Part shown: positions 20,901-30,956 of the stretch, in pieces
Numbering within the stretch: the stretch's first letter is position 1
Layout of the letters: every line of letters begins with the position of its first letter
Source: Sacculina carcini
Taxonomy: Eukaryota; Arthropoda; Thecostraca; Sacculinidae
Assembly (NCBI GenBank): GCA_916048095.2
Contig: OU696570.1
Span: 6,886,928-6,950,927, forward strand
DNA: 64,000 nt
Direction of reading: 5' to 3'
Position numbers and translations under genes: made by a program
The notes under the pieces: model-generated
The model's database searches: none
The model's input: only the letters and a program-made list of their open reading frames with translations
What the model was told of the DNA's origin: nothing

Positions 20901-22276
20901 ATGAGATACATGCTGAGGCTCAGCAAGGCTTAGACCTTAAAAAGCTTGCCTTAGCACAACAAGGAGCTTCAGATATCGCCGCTCTCGCCGCTTCTTCCTC
21001 GCTTCGTATTGAGCGCCGTGATATTGAAGGCGTCCCGACTGGTCTTCTGGTGGACGTCTCCACCGGTGTTGACCGCCCACTTGCACCTGAGGCGTTGCAG
21101 CATGAGATCTATCTGCTATTTCACAGCATGCACCATCCCAGCGCGCGAACAACCCGGCGCCTGATCTCGGAATGCTTTGTGTTTAGTCGCATAAGCTCGA
21201 AAGTGTCAGCTTGGGTGAGGAATTGTACCCTCTGTCAACGATGCAAAGTCGGCCGTCACCAACATACGTCGTTGCGCCGCCCTGCAACACCATCTGGACG
21301 TTTCGAGGCGCTTCACGTTGACGTCGTCGGACCACTTCCGGAAGACAGCGGTCATCGCTATTTGTTCACAATAGTGGACAGGTACACGCGTTACCCCGAG
21401 GCAATACCGATGCCAGAGGCTTCTGCTGCGTCTTGTGCTCGCGCATTACTTGACTGGACGTCTCGGTTTGGTATGTGCCTGTGCATTACGTCCGACCGTG
21501 GCCGACAGTTTGTGTTCGACCTGTGGACCGAGTTTTGGTCCATCCTCGGTGTTCAGCTGAAGACAACGTGCGCCTATTCTCCTCAGCAGAGTGGGTTAGT
21601 AGAGCGTATTCATCGCCAGCTGAAATCCTCTCTTACTGCTGCTCTAGAGAGCAATGTCAACTGGATGGCGGCACTGCCCTTGGTTCTGATGGGCATGCGG
21701 GCGGCGTACAAGCCGGACATCAATTCATCATCAGCGGAGATGGTATTTGGCGAAAAAATGCGCCTCCCGGGCCAATTTTTCTCACAGGCTGAGTTGTCAC
21801 CAGCGAATGAGACAGCTCGACAGCTCGCCACCTCCATGTCCAGACTCCGGCCAACACCGACCGCTTGGCACCGGCGCTACGACGCCGACCGTCCGTTTGT
21901 GTCGCAGCCGCTGATGACGGCGACACATGTGTTTGTTCGTGTGGATGCTGTGCGTCCACCACTGACTCCCCCTTACCGCGGACCGTATGCCGTGCTTCAG
22001 CGCGGTGACAAAGCATTCGTTTTGGACTTCAACGGACGCCCGGACACAGTCGCTATCGACCGTTTGAAGCCGGCATTTTCCGAGAGAAGCCAAACATGCA
22101 GCTCACCACTGCCGCCTTCAGCCCAAACTTCTCAAGGCGCCGCCGAGGCAGCTGAGGTTCCCACGTCGGTAACGGAGTCGCCTGTTCCTGCTGACACTTC
22201 GCACACACTCCGGCCTCCCAGAATCGTTTGGTCCAGGCGCGCCAGGCCAATTCGCGCCCCGGTTCGCTTTCAGTAG
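20890..22276 (+). pseudogene. Integrase of element B in a shifted frame
   Basis: The frame changes between about 20885 and 20905, after which the integrase is open. The zinc region is HSMHHPSAR and CTLCQRC. The core has HVDVVGPLP, then ITSDRGRQF, then SPQQSGLVERIHR, giving the D, D, E triad. A GPY-like C-terminal module (APYRGPY-like, here PPYRGPYAVLQ) and IDRLKPA complete it. The first residues of the open frame (before about 20890) are out of frame with RNase H and are not real. Confidence 0.85.
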
Positions 22277-22302
22277 TCGGTGCTCCGCACCTGGGGGGGA
22301 AC

Positions 22303-22438
22303 TGTGGCCTCCGCGCCACCATTGTATTTTATATTCATTTGTATATGCGTTGTTTCATTTGTGGTTTCCGACATACGTTATCTAGCCAGTCGATCAATAC
22401 ACAGTCACTTGTTATTCTCTTTTGTAGGCGTTCCTACA
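22303..22438 (+). repeat. 3' LTR of element B
   Basis: Direct repeat of 17517-17652, preceded by the polypurine tract CTGGGGGGGAAC and followed by ATAT. Confidence 0.93.
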
Positions 22439-22714
22439 ATATCAAACAGTGAATATTGTCCAATTTTTCACGGTGTTTTTATATCTGGTGTTAGTTTTTT
22501 TTCTCAATGCTCTAGTTTTTTTGCAATTAGCGTATTTAAAAATTACACAATTTTGTCATAGCATTGACGTAGTGTATTATGAAAGCGTATATGCTTTAAA
22601 ATATATTATAAAAGTATTTAATATAGCTGGGCAGAAACAAAGTAAATGCGAGGTAGTATACATGTATTCAATCTCGCAATTTGAAACACTTCCCCAAATA
22701 AGCAGTGCTTACAC

Positions 22715-23050
22715 CAGTGGTTCCCAACCTTTTTCAGCTTGTTACCCAATTTAGCATCCCATATTAAGCATGTTACCCCTTTGTTACTGTACATGTTACT
22801 GTAAGCATTCACACACACACGCACGCGTGCACACACAACTCTATATAACACGCCATATGAGCGATACAATATCCACACAATGCAAACAATAAACATAATA
22901 TGCTAAGTTAACATTAATCCCAATACAAGGTACTGCAATGTTTTCTTGAATTTCAGAATTCTTAACACTTTCCTGTCACCCCTACATTACCCCCGAACAA
23001 TTGCTAAATTACCCCCAGAGGGTAATTTACCCCCAGGTTGGGAACCACTG
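22715..23050. mobile_element. hAT-type MITE (336 bp) with perfect 8-bp duplication
   Basis: The ends are CAGTGGTTCCCAACC and its reverse complement (GGTTGGGAACCACTG). GCTTACAC flanks both sides (22707-22714 and 23051-23058). An 8-bp duplication and CAGTGGTTCCCAACC ends are diagnostic of hAT elements. There is no coding capacity. Inside, runs of TTACCCCC-like words repeat near both ends. Confidence 0.9.
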
Positions 23051-23079
23051 GCTTACACTATATTGTACCGGCAAAACTA

Positions 23080-23907
23080 CAGTGTGGCCACAAAAACACT
23101 CCTTGATTTCAAATATTTATTACATGATTTATTGAGTTCATAATCAGTCGATTGTGTGCTCAATGTATCCCCTCTTGTTGCCCGGCATATGTCAAGGCGA
23201 TAGTCAAGTTCCATCCAGGCTTTTTGTAACATATCTGTTGTAATCGCTTGGATGGATTCCTTGATACGTTCCTGCAGTTCATCCATGGTCTGGGGCAAGG
23301 AAGGTACGTAAACTTTGTCCTTGACGTATCCCCAGAGGAAAAAGTCGCAGACAGTCAGGTCTGGTGATCTAGGAGGCCATTTGCAGAACACATTATCATC
23401 TTGTTCAGCACGACCAATCCATCGGTTTGGCTTCGTGGAATTTGCATCTCTTGGCTAGCTCTACGAGTCGACTTCTTGGGGCTGCGAACAAAAGCTTGTC
23501 TGACACTGTCAACAACTTCTTCCGAAACAGCTGGGCGTCCGGAATGTCTCTTTCTCTGATCACAAATGCAGACCTTTTCAAGAAAATTATTGTACCACTT
23601 CAAAATGGACTTGTTAGTGGGTGGATTGTTATGATGGATGCGTCTGAACGAACGCTGCACAGTTGTTACACTGTTTGTTTGCCAAACTCCAGCACACACC
23701 AGCTACGTTGCTGTGGGGTGTACGCCATCTTGGTTAAGACTGCCGCCTAGCGGGGGATGTAAAAATTTCAACCTGGAAATAAAGGAAAACAAAATTTCAT
23801 TATGTTTAAAGTTCATGTAACTATAGACAAAAAAATTGTAAGGTTATGAACGTCATACGACATACTATGAATATTTGAAATCAAGTAGTGTTTTTGTGCC
23901 CATCCTG
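23080..23907 (-). mobile_element. Tc1/mariner element, internally deleted
   Basis: Imperfect inverted repeats of about 31 bp begin CAGTGTGGCCACAAAAACAC on the left and CAGGATGGGCACAAAAACAC when the right end is read inward. TA flanks both sides (23078-23079, 23908-23909). It holds a minus-strand transposase whose DNA-binding start and C-terminal end remain but whose middle is gone. At 828 bp it is shorter than the 1.2-1.3 kb usual for the family. Confidence 0.87.
23100..23730 (-). pseudogene. Mariner-like transposase remnant, catalytic core deleted
   Basis: The minus-strand N-terminal part (23699 to about 23420) reads VWQTNSVTTVQRSFRRI and SILKWYNNF, a helix-turn-helix, then GRPAVSEEVVDSVR. 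The C-terminal part (23391-23077) reads WPPRSPDLTVCDFFLWGYVK, typical of the last catalytic block, with VYVPSLPQTMDEL. The two parts overlap in different frames near 23360-23400, and the region between the HTH and SPDL that should hold the first two catalytic aspartates is missing. Only non-autonomous mobilisation is possible. Confidence 0.8.
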
Positions 23908-23940
23908 TATGACACTTGCTTTTATGGGGAGGCATAGCCC

Positions 23941-24275
23941 GATTGCTCTTTAATTGGGTATGAATTTGCGCTTGTAACTTTTGCGTTTGTGGATCTTCTC
24001 AGGACATTCGTGTTTGATGTTCCAGCAATAATCTGCCATCATATGTGTGTCCCATCTTCCTTGGTAACGCTCTTCCATGGTGTTGAGGTCATGATGGAAG
24101 CGCTCACCTTGCTCGTCACTTATAGCTCCTAGATTATGGGGGAATATATCAAGGTGACTGTACAATTAATGGAGTTTGTCATTCATGTTTTATCTAAGGT
24201 CACGAAAAGCTAACATACTCGCTACAAGGGTTTCATAGCTTTGAGCTTTTTTGTTACCGAGAAACTTTGCTATCA
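23941..24275 (-). pseudogene. Fragment of a repetitive arthropod protein of unknown function
   Basis: On the minus strand from 24275, AKFLGNKKAQSYETLV leads to FRDLR, a stop, NMNDKLH, a stop, then SHLDIFPHNLGAISDEQGE, RFHHDLNTMEERYQGRW and MMADYCW, ending in a basic tail at 23950. From memory, proteins with EQGERFH, RYQGRW and MMADYCW are very common repeats in arthropod genomes and are usually left uncharacterised. Only their C-terminal third is here, with two stops. Its function is not known to me; a transposon origin is likely from its copy number. Confidence 0.55.
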
Positions 24276-24598
24276 CTAAGCGGGAGGTCCGTGGCTGGAA
24301 TCCTGGCGGAGGAGAATTTCATTGGGAGAATTATATATTCCAACGGTCCCTGTCCACCTAGTAGTAAAATGATGGTACCAGATATCAGTCACCCAGTGAT
24401 TAGTATGGAAAAATGTGTAAAACTGAGGATGTCACCTGGTTTGGACAAGTGCACACATTGAGAACGTAACTCACGCAAGATTTACTCTCGAGTTGCATTT
24501 CGAAGCCAAATATACTTCTGAAATCACAATGGTTTTGTAGGGACCCACATGGTCGTAGCGCTCCACTGCGATACTAGCGCTCTCTAACGGCGGAAAGT

Positions 24599-24676
24599 GT
24601 AACTAACCTAACCTAACCTAACCTAACCAACCCAACCTAACCTAAACTAATCAGCCTAACCTAACCTAACCTAGCA
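24599..24676. repeat. Interstitial telomere-like (CCTAA)n array, copy 1
   Basis: About five clean CCTAA units, then degenerate CCAACC/AAACTAA steps, then three more. CCTAA is the complement of TTAGG, the arthropod telomere unit. Confidence 0.85.
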
Positions 24677-25351
24677 ACGAAAAGGCATTTGTCAAAAATA
24701 ACACTAGAACAGTGCGCTGATTAGCTTTGATAAATATAACTTTCAAAAAGTGATATTGCAATAATAAATGTTACTTAGGTATAATAATTCTTATTGTTTT
24801 GTCGGCGAGACAAAAATCGAATTAAATATAAATAATTCAAAAATATTGAAAATTGCACACTAGAAGAGCCTTAATCATCTTTGAAAGGTTGTTCTTTGTC
24901 GAACATTGGAATCCCAGTACATAAAATCGAGCTAAACCAGCATATTTCTAATTCGAAGTGAAGCAATGAATGTCTAAGGTTTTATTAACACTTCAATTAA
25001 ATTAATATACATGTATTTCTATTTTACAGACTGTCTAAAACACGCCAAAGAGCCTTATAAATCATGTTTAGAAAAAGGCTCGAACGATCATCTCAAAACG
25101 ACAAGAACAATCTAGGCTACTTTACGCCTTGAAATTCACTAAATTCTAAGCAACGCGTAGAGAAATTGAAGCGTTGCACTCATTGTCTGCAATGACGGCT
25201 CACAACTTTCTTGCCGCACTGAGCGGAGCCCCATCCCTCTCGGGGCACTACCCTATTTGCGCTAAACAAAAAGTGCGCTAAACAAAATGGAGGCGGAGCT
25301 AACAGGCGCGCTCCGTCCACTGTGCAACTAGCGCCCTCTGACGGCAGAAGT

Positions 25352-25432
25352 GTAACTAACCTAACCTAACCAACCCAACCTAACCTAAACTAACCAGCCT
25401 AACCTAACTAACCTAACCTAACTTAACAACGA
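25352..25432. repeat. Interstitial telomere-like (CCTAA)n array, copy 2
   Basis: Same position within the second unit, with fewer uniform units and the same interruption order (CCAACCCAACC, AAACTAACCAGCC). Confidence 0.85.
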
Positions 25433-25972
25433 AAAGGCATTTGTCAAAAATAACACTAGAACAGTGCGTTGATTAGCTTTGATAAATATAACTTTCAAAA
25501 AGTAATATTGCAATAATAAATGTTACTTAGGTTTAATAATTCTTATTGTTTTGTCGGCGAGACAAAAATCGAAATAATTAGAAATAATTCAAAAATATTA
25601 AAAATTGCACACTAGAAGAGCCTTAATCATCATTGAAAAGTTGTACTTTGTCGAACATTGGAATCCCAGTACATAAAATCGAGCTAAACCAGCATATTTC
25701 TAATTCGAAGTGAAACAATGAATGTCTAAGGTTTTATTAACACTCCAATTATACCAATAAACATATATTTCCATTTTCCAGACTGTCTAAAACACGCCAA
25801 AGTGCCTTATAAATCATGTTCAGAAAAAGGCTTGAACGATCATCTCAAAACGACAAGAACAATAAAGGCTACTTTGCGCCTAGAAATTCACTAAATTCTA
25901 AGCAACGCGCAGATAAATTGAAGCGTTACACTCATTCTCTGCAATGACTGCTGCACTGAGCGGAGCCCCATC

Positions 25973-26144
25973 CCTCTCGGCGCTCCTGGGCTAATCCGGT
26001 GGGCGGAGCCTATTTAGCTTACGGTGACTTAACGGTTTAGCGCAAAAAGGTGGGTCTTCCTCTCGGCGCGCCTGGGCTAATCCGGTGGGCGGAGCCTATT
26101 TAGCTTACGTTGACTTAACGGTTTAGCGCAAAACGGTGGGTCCC
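25973..26144. repeat. Two tandem 86-bp repeats
   Basis: Units at 25973-26058 and 26059-26144, both starting CCTCTCGGCG and containing GCTAATCCGGTGGGCGGAGC and CTTAACGGTTTAGCGCAAAA. They differ at a handful of positions. Confidence 0.88.
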
Positions 26145-26145
26145 T

Positions 26146-26222
26146 GCACTACCCTATTTGCGCTTAACAAAAAGTGCGCTAAACAAAATGGAGGCGGAGC
26201 TAACAGGCCTATAGGGTAGTGC
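26146..26222. repeat. Foldback: 12-bp perfect inverted repeat around a 53-bp core
   Basis: GCACTACCCTAT at 26146-26157 and its exact complement ATAGGGTAGTGC at 26211-26222. The core has two GTGCGCTAAACAAAA-like words. A related left half occurs at about 25241-25310 without the right arm. Confidence 0.75.
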
Positions 26223-26225
26223 CGG

Positions 26226-26914
26226 TTTTGTACTGTATAAAATTAATTGATTTGTGTTCAGAGATCTTCAAAATGTATTGTTCAGTATACCAGTATTCTA
26301 TTTCTTCATATTTATGGGTTGTCAGCACTTTTCACATTGATGAAGACAGCTTCCTTGACTCCTCCAAATGATAAGTCAGATGCGTGATGACGACATGTCA
26401 TATAATATATAATAATTCACTATCACAGTTATTAAATTATTGGGTTAATGAAGTTTAATAAATAATTTAATTTCCAGTTAAATATTCTGAGTTATCATTT
26501 AATTGTTTTGTGATGTTGTAGCATACATCTATAGTATAGATGTATGTTTTCGTATAGATTCTATACGAAAAAATTAATCAAATATATGATGCACTGCACC
26601 AGATTTGGGTCATTTTCACAGAAAAACATTCGAAAACATTCAGGGTTCGGGAGGCAGGTATCGCCGAAGTCAAAAATGAATATAATTGTGATGTTAAGTT
26701 TTTTCACGACCATGGAGAAAAAGGGAAGCACATCGATCGGCAAAAAGTTTAGAACGTTTTTTTGAAAAGGTCTAGTCTGTGTGAGATATCAGTGACATGC
26801 AGAGCGTGTGTGTATAAGTATGAGAGTAGTTAAGTGTGTGTACGTGCAAGATCTCACCTGCATTACGCTGGTTTTTTGTTAATTGGTGGTCAAGGGAACG
26901 GTATTGTGCGATTA
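26226..26914. other. AT-rich spacer, no gene
   Basis: AT-rich unique-looking sequence; short open frames only. It includes a small palindrome at about 26528-26572 (GTATAGATGTATG, TTCTATACGAAA) with no further support. Confidence 0.4.
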
Positions 26915-27199
26915 GTCATCATTAGGGCTGTCAAAAGTTAATAAAGTTACTTTTTCACCTAAAGGTCACTTTTTCATAAGCTATCTAAAACTGCATGAAA
27001 AAGTTAAAATGAAAAGTTGTGTGCGATAATTATTAAAAAAGTTACTTTTTCATCGTTAGGTTACTTTTTTGCTTTTAAGGTTACTTTTTTATCGTCAGTT
27101 TACATTTTGTTATTTTTCTTGTTATTAGGTAAGTTTACCACGAAGTTTGGTGACTTTTTGCAGATAAGAGGCACGAAAACGGTATATATGAGGATAAAA

Positions 27200-27947
27200 T
27201 AGGAAAAGAGATGGAATATTAGGTCTGAAGATCCAGAAATGTCAACATTTCTGCTGTTAGGATTTAGCAATTTATATTCATCTTAATATCCGTGCTACTC
27301 GATATTTATACGTTTTTGGGTACGCAGGATAGTGTAATTCCATTTTAGGAAATGTCCACGAACCGTAGGGTGTCGTGAGATGTTTGGAGCGTGGTATAGT
27401 ACGATGTGTGAGCTCTCTATACCAGATACTGCACTGTAGCACTTGACAGTACGTATTTTCTTGAACAGGAATTTGCACGTGATTTTCAGGGCGTGAGATA
27501 GCGCCATTATCCCACGTTTGACTTATGGGAGGACGGGGGGCATTCACACATGCAGTGTCTACGCTCACACTAATATACAAACTGTAATACGTGCTATTTG
27601 ATAAAAAGCTGTAACAACGGCAGAATAAAAAAATATAACAATACGCCAATGCAATCCCAGGCGGACACACCTGATCACAATCACGGTTACGCACAGACTC
27701 ACTCACTCACACAACCACATAAGTCCAGCGTACTAACTAATGACCAGGCAGCGTACGCACACGCACACACCGTGACCTTTACACGACCTTGACCACACAA
27801 CACCCGCACACACACACACATACACACATACATACACTGTAATCAACGATAATGCGCCAAACAAACGCAGCCACGCTGCCACACCTCCCCATGATATACA
27901 TATCACACAAACCACCATAATGCACAACTAGCTTACATACAACACAT
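27200..27947 (-). other. Region after pol of element D; possible 3' LTR, not proven
   Basis: After the pol stop on the minus strand come a G-rich ATGGGGAGG tract followed by TGTGGCAGCG, a plausible LTR start, and a TATAAATA box at about 27305-27315. Because the other LTR is missing from the window, the boundaries cannot be confirmed. It also contains (TG)n-like sequence around 27790-27840. Confidence 0.35.
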
Positions 27948-30900
27948 TCACGTACACATGAAGCAGTCGCGATATCGCCCCGGCGGGCGGCGAGCACGCT
28001 CACTGCGACGAACACAAGGCAGGCCAAACTCGCCAGCAGGAGCTTGGACAGGCGGTCCATCAATGTCGTCCAAGCCCGTCGACGCTTCGGCCACATCAAC
28101 AGGTGGGCACGGAGACACCAGCAGGGCTACGTCCTCGTCGTCGGCTCTATCGCGATTAAGATCAGGGTCGTCGGGCTCGCCGGCATTGTGTCGTGGCCGC
28201 AAGTCACGCACGTGGCGGGGTACACCGTCCACATTGACCACTTGGTCGGAAACAATACTGGTGACGTCGCCAGCACGCGAAAGGTCAGTGCAACGTGTGC
28301 CACGCTGCCGCACCCACACTTTATCGCCGGCGAGATACGGTGGTGCAGCGCTGCTCTGCGGATCATGAATGGCCTGCTGTGTTGCACTTGGAAGCTTGCT
28401 CTCTGATGTTGCTTGAGCCACACGCACGCAATCACGTACCGGATAGGTATAGACGCCAGCAGCAGGCGCGAGTGCCGACTCGCGGGGTGTAATGTTGTAT
28501 AAATGTACAGCCTCGGCAATAGAGCACTGCTTCCTAGCCGCCAGCACTTTAATGGTTCGGTGGTTCCGCTCCACGATGGCATTGCCGCTCGGTGCATGAG
28601 CAGCGCGAAACCGTAGAGTGACGCCCCAGCTGGCTGCGAAAGCGGCAAAATGACGACTGCGGAAGACAGTGTCGTTGTCACATAACAGTTCAGCACACCC
28701 ACCACGCTCAAAAAACACATGCTGCAACTGCTCAACAGTGGCCGCGGCATCCGGTCTGCGGAGCGGACGCCACACACAGAAGCGCGACGGACCGAAATCA
28801 ACCACCGACAAAAAATCGTGTCGCCCGTAGTGCGTAATGTCGATCGCAAGACGGAACCAGGTTTCTGACACGCTAAGTTCACCGTGCCGCCACTTTGTTG
28901 GTGCGGGATCCATTGATCGGCACACATCGCAACTGCCGACTACTGCCTGAACCTCAGCCCGAGTAACGCGCGGAGAAATCTCACGCTTGGCAAAATGGAG
29001 CGTACGCCGTACTCCTTGATGACCGGCTTGGATGTGCACGTCATCTAACTGCTGCCTGGACCAGCTAGTAGCCACCGCAACCACACGATGTTCCGGTTCG
29101 GTTGTGGCCTCAGTCACCCACTCACGCGGCACTCTGGTCAGTGCGTCGGCTTTGTTTGCAGCGGTGCGCACCAAAGTTACATCCAACTGAAGATCAAACT
29201 CATTCACCAGCTGACGGACCACATCTACACGCCGACGGATCAACATCTCGTTACTTGCCTTGGTGCGCAGCCTCGCACGGCCGCTCACCGCGTCACTCAA
29301 CCAGCGATGCACAGTGGCCGAGTCCGTACGCAAGTCAATGCGGCGCATCTGCCACGAAATAGCGAGGTTGAGCCCGCGAATGGCAGCGTCCAGTTCCGCC
29401 ATGTTTATATGGCCGCAGTCAGTTTCCTTGCGCAGCCAACTGGCATCTTCGATTACACCGCGGCCAGGCACCTCCACGGCTACACCGGAGGCCAGAGAGC
29501 TGGCGTCGCACCACACGATGGCGTGGTCACCACTAACCGACCAGGGGCCTCGAGCCGGATCACTGCGCGCCACACGCTCAACTACTTGCGAAAGCTGATG
29601 CCGCAGCTTGGGGTCTTCTGTGACGTCGTCCCAGCCCGATGTGAGTGCGTTGACACGCCGCTTGAGCCAAGCGGTTGCGGGGCGCAGCCAGCCACACACA
29701 GGCACATGCGCCACTGCACGTCCACACCACGCGAACAGCGACCTGCGTGTGAGCTGTGCGGGCGGCGCGTCAACCGGCTGGTCCCGATGCCATGCCAGTT
29801 CGTGGTCCACGTAGCGCACACGCAGGCCGAGCATTCGAGCCCCAGATTCAGCGGACACCCGCTCGGGCTGCTTGGACTCAAGCCCGAATGCCTGAAAGTG
29901 TGCTATCACCTGCTCAGCTGACACAAGGTCTTCATTTACGAGCAAATCGTCTACGAAGGGAAGTACGGCCTTCTCCATGGTAGGATTTTGCGCCAGTACA
30001 GCGCGCACCACGGCCTGCATTATGGCGGGCGCCACACACAGTCCTAGACCCAGTCGTGTCAGGCAGTACCGGCGTCCACGCACTACCACCGTCTGATAAG
30101 CCCACAACTTGGGGTCAACGTGCAGTTGCAGGTATGCCCGGCGCAGGTCTACAACAGCTGTATTGGCACCGTGACGGCGCCACTTACGCAGCTGTTCGGC
30201 ACAAACCTCTGAGTCGGCGGTGTGCGTGCTTACATGACCATTGAGCTCGCGAAAGTCCATTACAGGGCGTACTCGATCACGGCCCCTCTGTCGAGCAACC
30301 ATCAATGGCACCAGACCACGCGCCTCCCCATGTTGGGCTGTATCATGCGGCACCAACCAGCCCTTCTGTATCCAGGACGATAATTCAGCATCGTACTCTG
30401 ACCGCGCAGACTTGGGCACGTGGTATTGCACAGTGCGGTTCTGCAGACAACCAGGCCCATCTGCGCGTGCCCACTTCCACTTCACATGCCACTGACGCAA
30501 TTTTGGTTCAAAAACGGCCTGATAATCAGGAGCGTCCACACTAATGTCACTGGGCGCTCGCTCTGCAGCTCCACAAAACCGCACCTCGGATGGGGATCGC
30601 ACCGCAATTCCGCCCAACGCTTGAATGCCCGGCATGCCCAGAATCACGTCAACGCCCAGAGGAGGACGTGACACCACCAAAACTGACAAGTCCACCGTCT
30701 GTCCCTGTGGCGACAATACCCGTATTCGCCCTACACCTTCACAACAGAACCGCGTTTCTCCCAGAGTGGCCAGTGACACCGGCCGTTTCTCCCAGCTGAC
30801 GCAGCAAGCAGCGTGTACGATGTTATCAGTGCAGCCAGTGTCTACCAGAACACGAAACTGCCGCCCATGGACGATTAACTGCACAATCGGCAAAGCACCG

Positions 30901-30956
30901 TTCAATGTCGCGGAGAGGATGCAGGTGCTGACGCGGCCCCTCCGCTGCCGTTTCCC
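27948..30956 (-). CDS. pol: Pol polyprotein of element D (protease, RT, RNase H, integrase), uninterrupted
   Basis: One open frame of about 1,000 residues with no lesion. It has no ATG start; the frame opens at a stop near 30986 and is best entered by -1 slippage at 30950-30956. Counting from TTG 30962: protease FRVLVDTG (D41); RT with VVDLRRAYLQL (D272) and FVDD at 336-339, where most relatives have YVDD or YLDD; RNase H with D486, E523, D547 and D606 all present; integrase zinc residues H643, H648, C678 and C681; and catalytic D708, D762 and E798 with 35-residue spacing. A VPRHVRDLRP C-terminal block and a basic tail follow. Every catalytic residue is kept, so it was recently functional. 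It belongs to a Ty3-like lineage distinct from A, B, C and E. Confidence 0.9.
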   Translation of the reverse strand, partial: GKRQRRGRVSTCILSATLNGALPIVQLIVHGRQFRVLVDTGCTDNIVHAACCVSWEKRPVSLATLGETRFCCEGVGRIRVLSPQGQTVDLSVLVVSRPPLGVDVILGMPGIQALGGIAVRSPSEVRFCGAAERAPSDISVDAPDYQAVFEPKLRQWHVKWKWARADGPGCLQNRTVQYHVPKSARSEYDAELSSWIQKGWLVPHDTAQHGEARGLVPLMVARQRGRDRVRPVMDFRELNGHVSTHTADSEVCAEQLRKWRRHGANTAVVDLRRAYLQLHVDPKLWAYQTVVVRGRRYCLTRLGLGLCVAPAIMQAVVRAVLAQNPTMEKAVLPFVDDLLVNEDLVSAEQVIAHFQAFGLESKQPERVSAESGARMLGLRVRYVDHELAWHRDQPVDAPPAQLTRRSLFAWCGRAVAHVPVCGWLRPATAWLKRRVNALTSGWDDVTEDPKLRHQLSQVVERVARSDPARGPWSVSGDHAIVWCDASSLASGVAVEVPGRGVIEDASWLRKETDCGHINMAELDAAIRGLNLAISWQMRRIDLRTDSATVHRWLSDAVSGRARLRTKASNEMLIRRRVDVVRQLVNEFDLQLDVTLVRTAANKADALTRVPREWVTEATTEPEHRVVAVATSWSRQQLDDVHIQAGHQGVRRTLHFAKREISPRVTRAEVQAVVGSCDVCRSMDPAPTKWRHGELSVSETWFRLAIDITHYGRHDFLSVVDFGPSRFCVWRPLRRPDAAATVEQLQHVFFERGGCAELLCDNDTVFRSRHFAAFAASWGVTLRFRAAHAPSGNAIVERNHRTIKVLAARKQCSIAEAVHLYNITPRESALAPAAGVYTYPVRDCVRVAQATSESKLPSATQQAIHDPQSSAAPPYLAGDKVWVRQRGTRCTDLSRAGDVTSIVSDQVVNVDGVPRHVRDLRPRHNAGEPDDPDLNRDRADDEDVALLVSPCPPVDVAEASTGLDDIDGPPVQAPAGEFGLPCVRRSERARRPPGRYRDCFMCT

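Larger units (their letters stand above)
17517..22438 (+). mobile_element. Ty3/gypsy LTR retrotransposon, element B, with a MITE inside gag
   Basis: Short 136-bp LTRs (17517-17652 and 22303-22438) differ at only a few positions and are flanked by ATAT on both sides (17513-17516, 22439-22442). A primer site lies at 17655. Gag is split by a 554-bp MITE, and pol follows. A CTGGGGGGGAAC tract just before the 3' LTR is the polypurine tract. The gag part has at least two stop codons plus a long C run. The protease-RT frame has a TGA and a frameshift before the integrase. The element is therefore dead, but its ends are well preserved. The gag-pol junction carries both a G GGA AAC heptamer and a TAATG overlap. 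Confidence 0.92.
24575..25985. repeat. Tandem duplication of a ~750-bp unit with internal CCTAA arrays
   Basis: The segment starting at AGCGCTCTCTAACGGCGG (24575) recurs at about 25329 with matching sequence for roughly 650 bp, including GAAAAGGCATTTGTC, TTGTTTTGTCGGCGAGAC, CAGACTGTCTAAAACACG and the end GAGCGGAGCCCCATCCCT. The period is about 752 bp. The copies differ by scattered substitutions and small indels. No ORF is present. Each copy opens with a CCTAA array. Confidence 0.88.

Noticed and set aside
29088-29921. Long plus-strand open frame (277 codons)
   Set aside because: It is antisense to the pol of element D, whose GC-rich codons keep the opposite strand open; no motif of its own.
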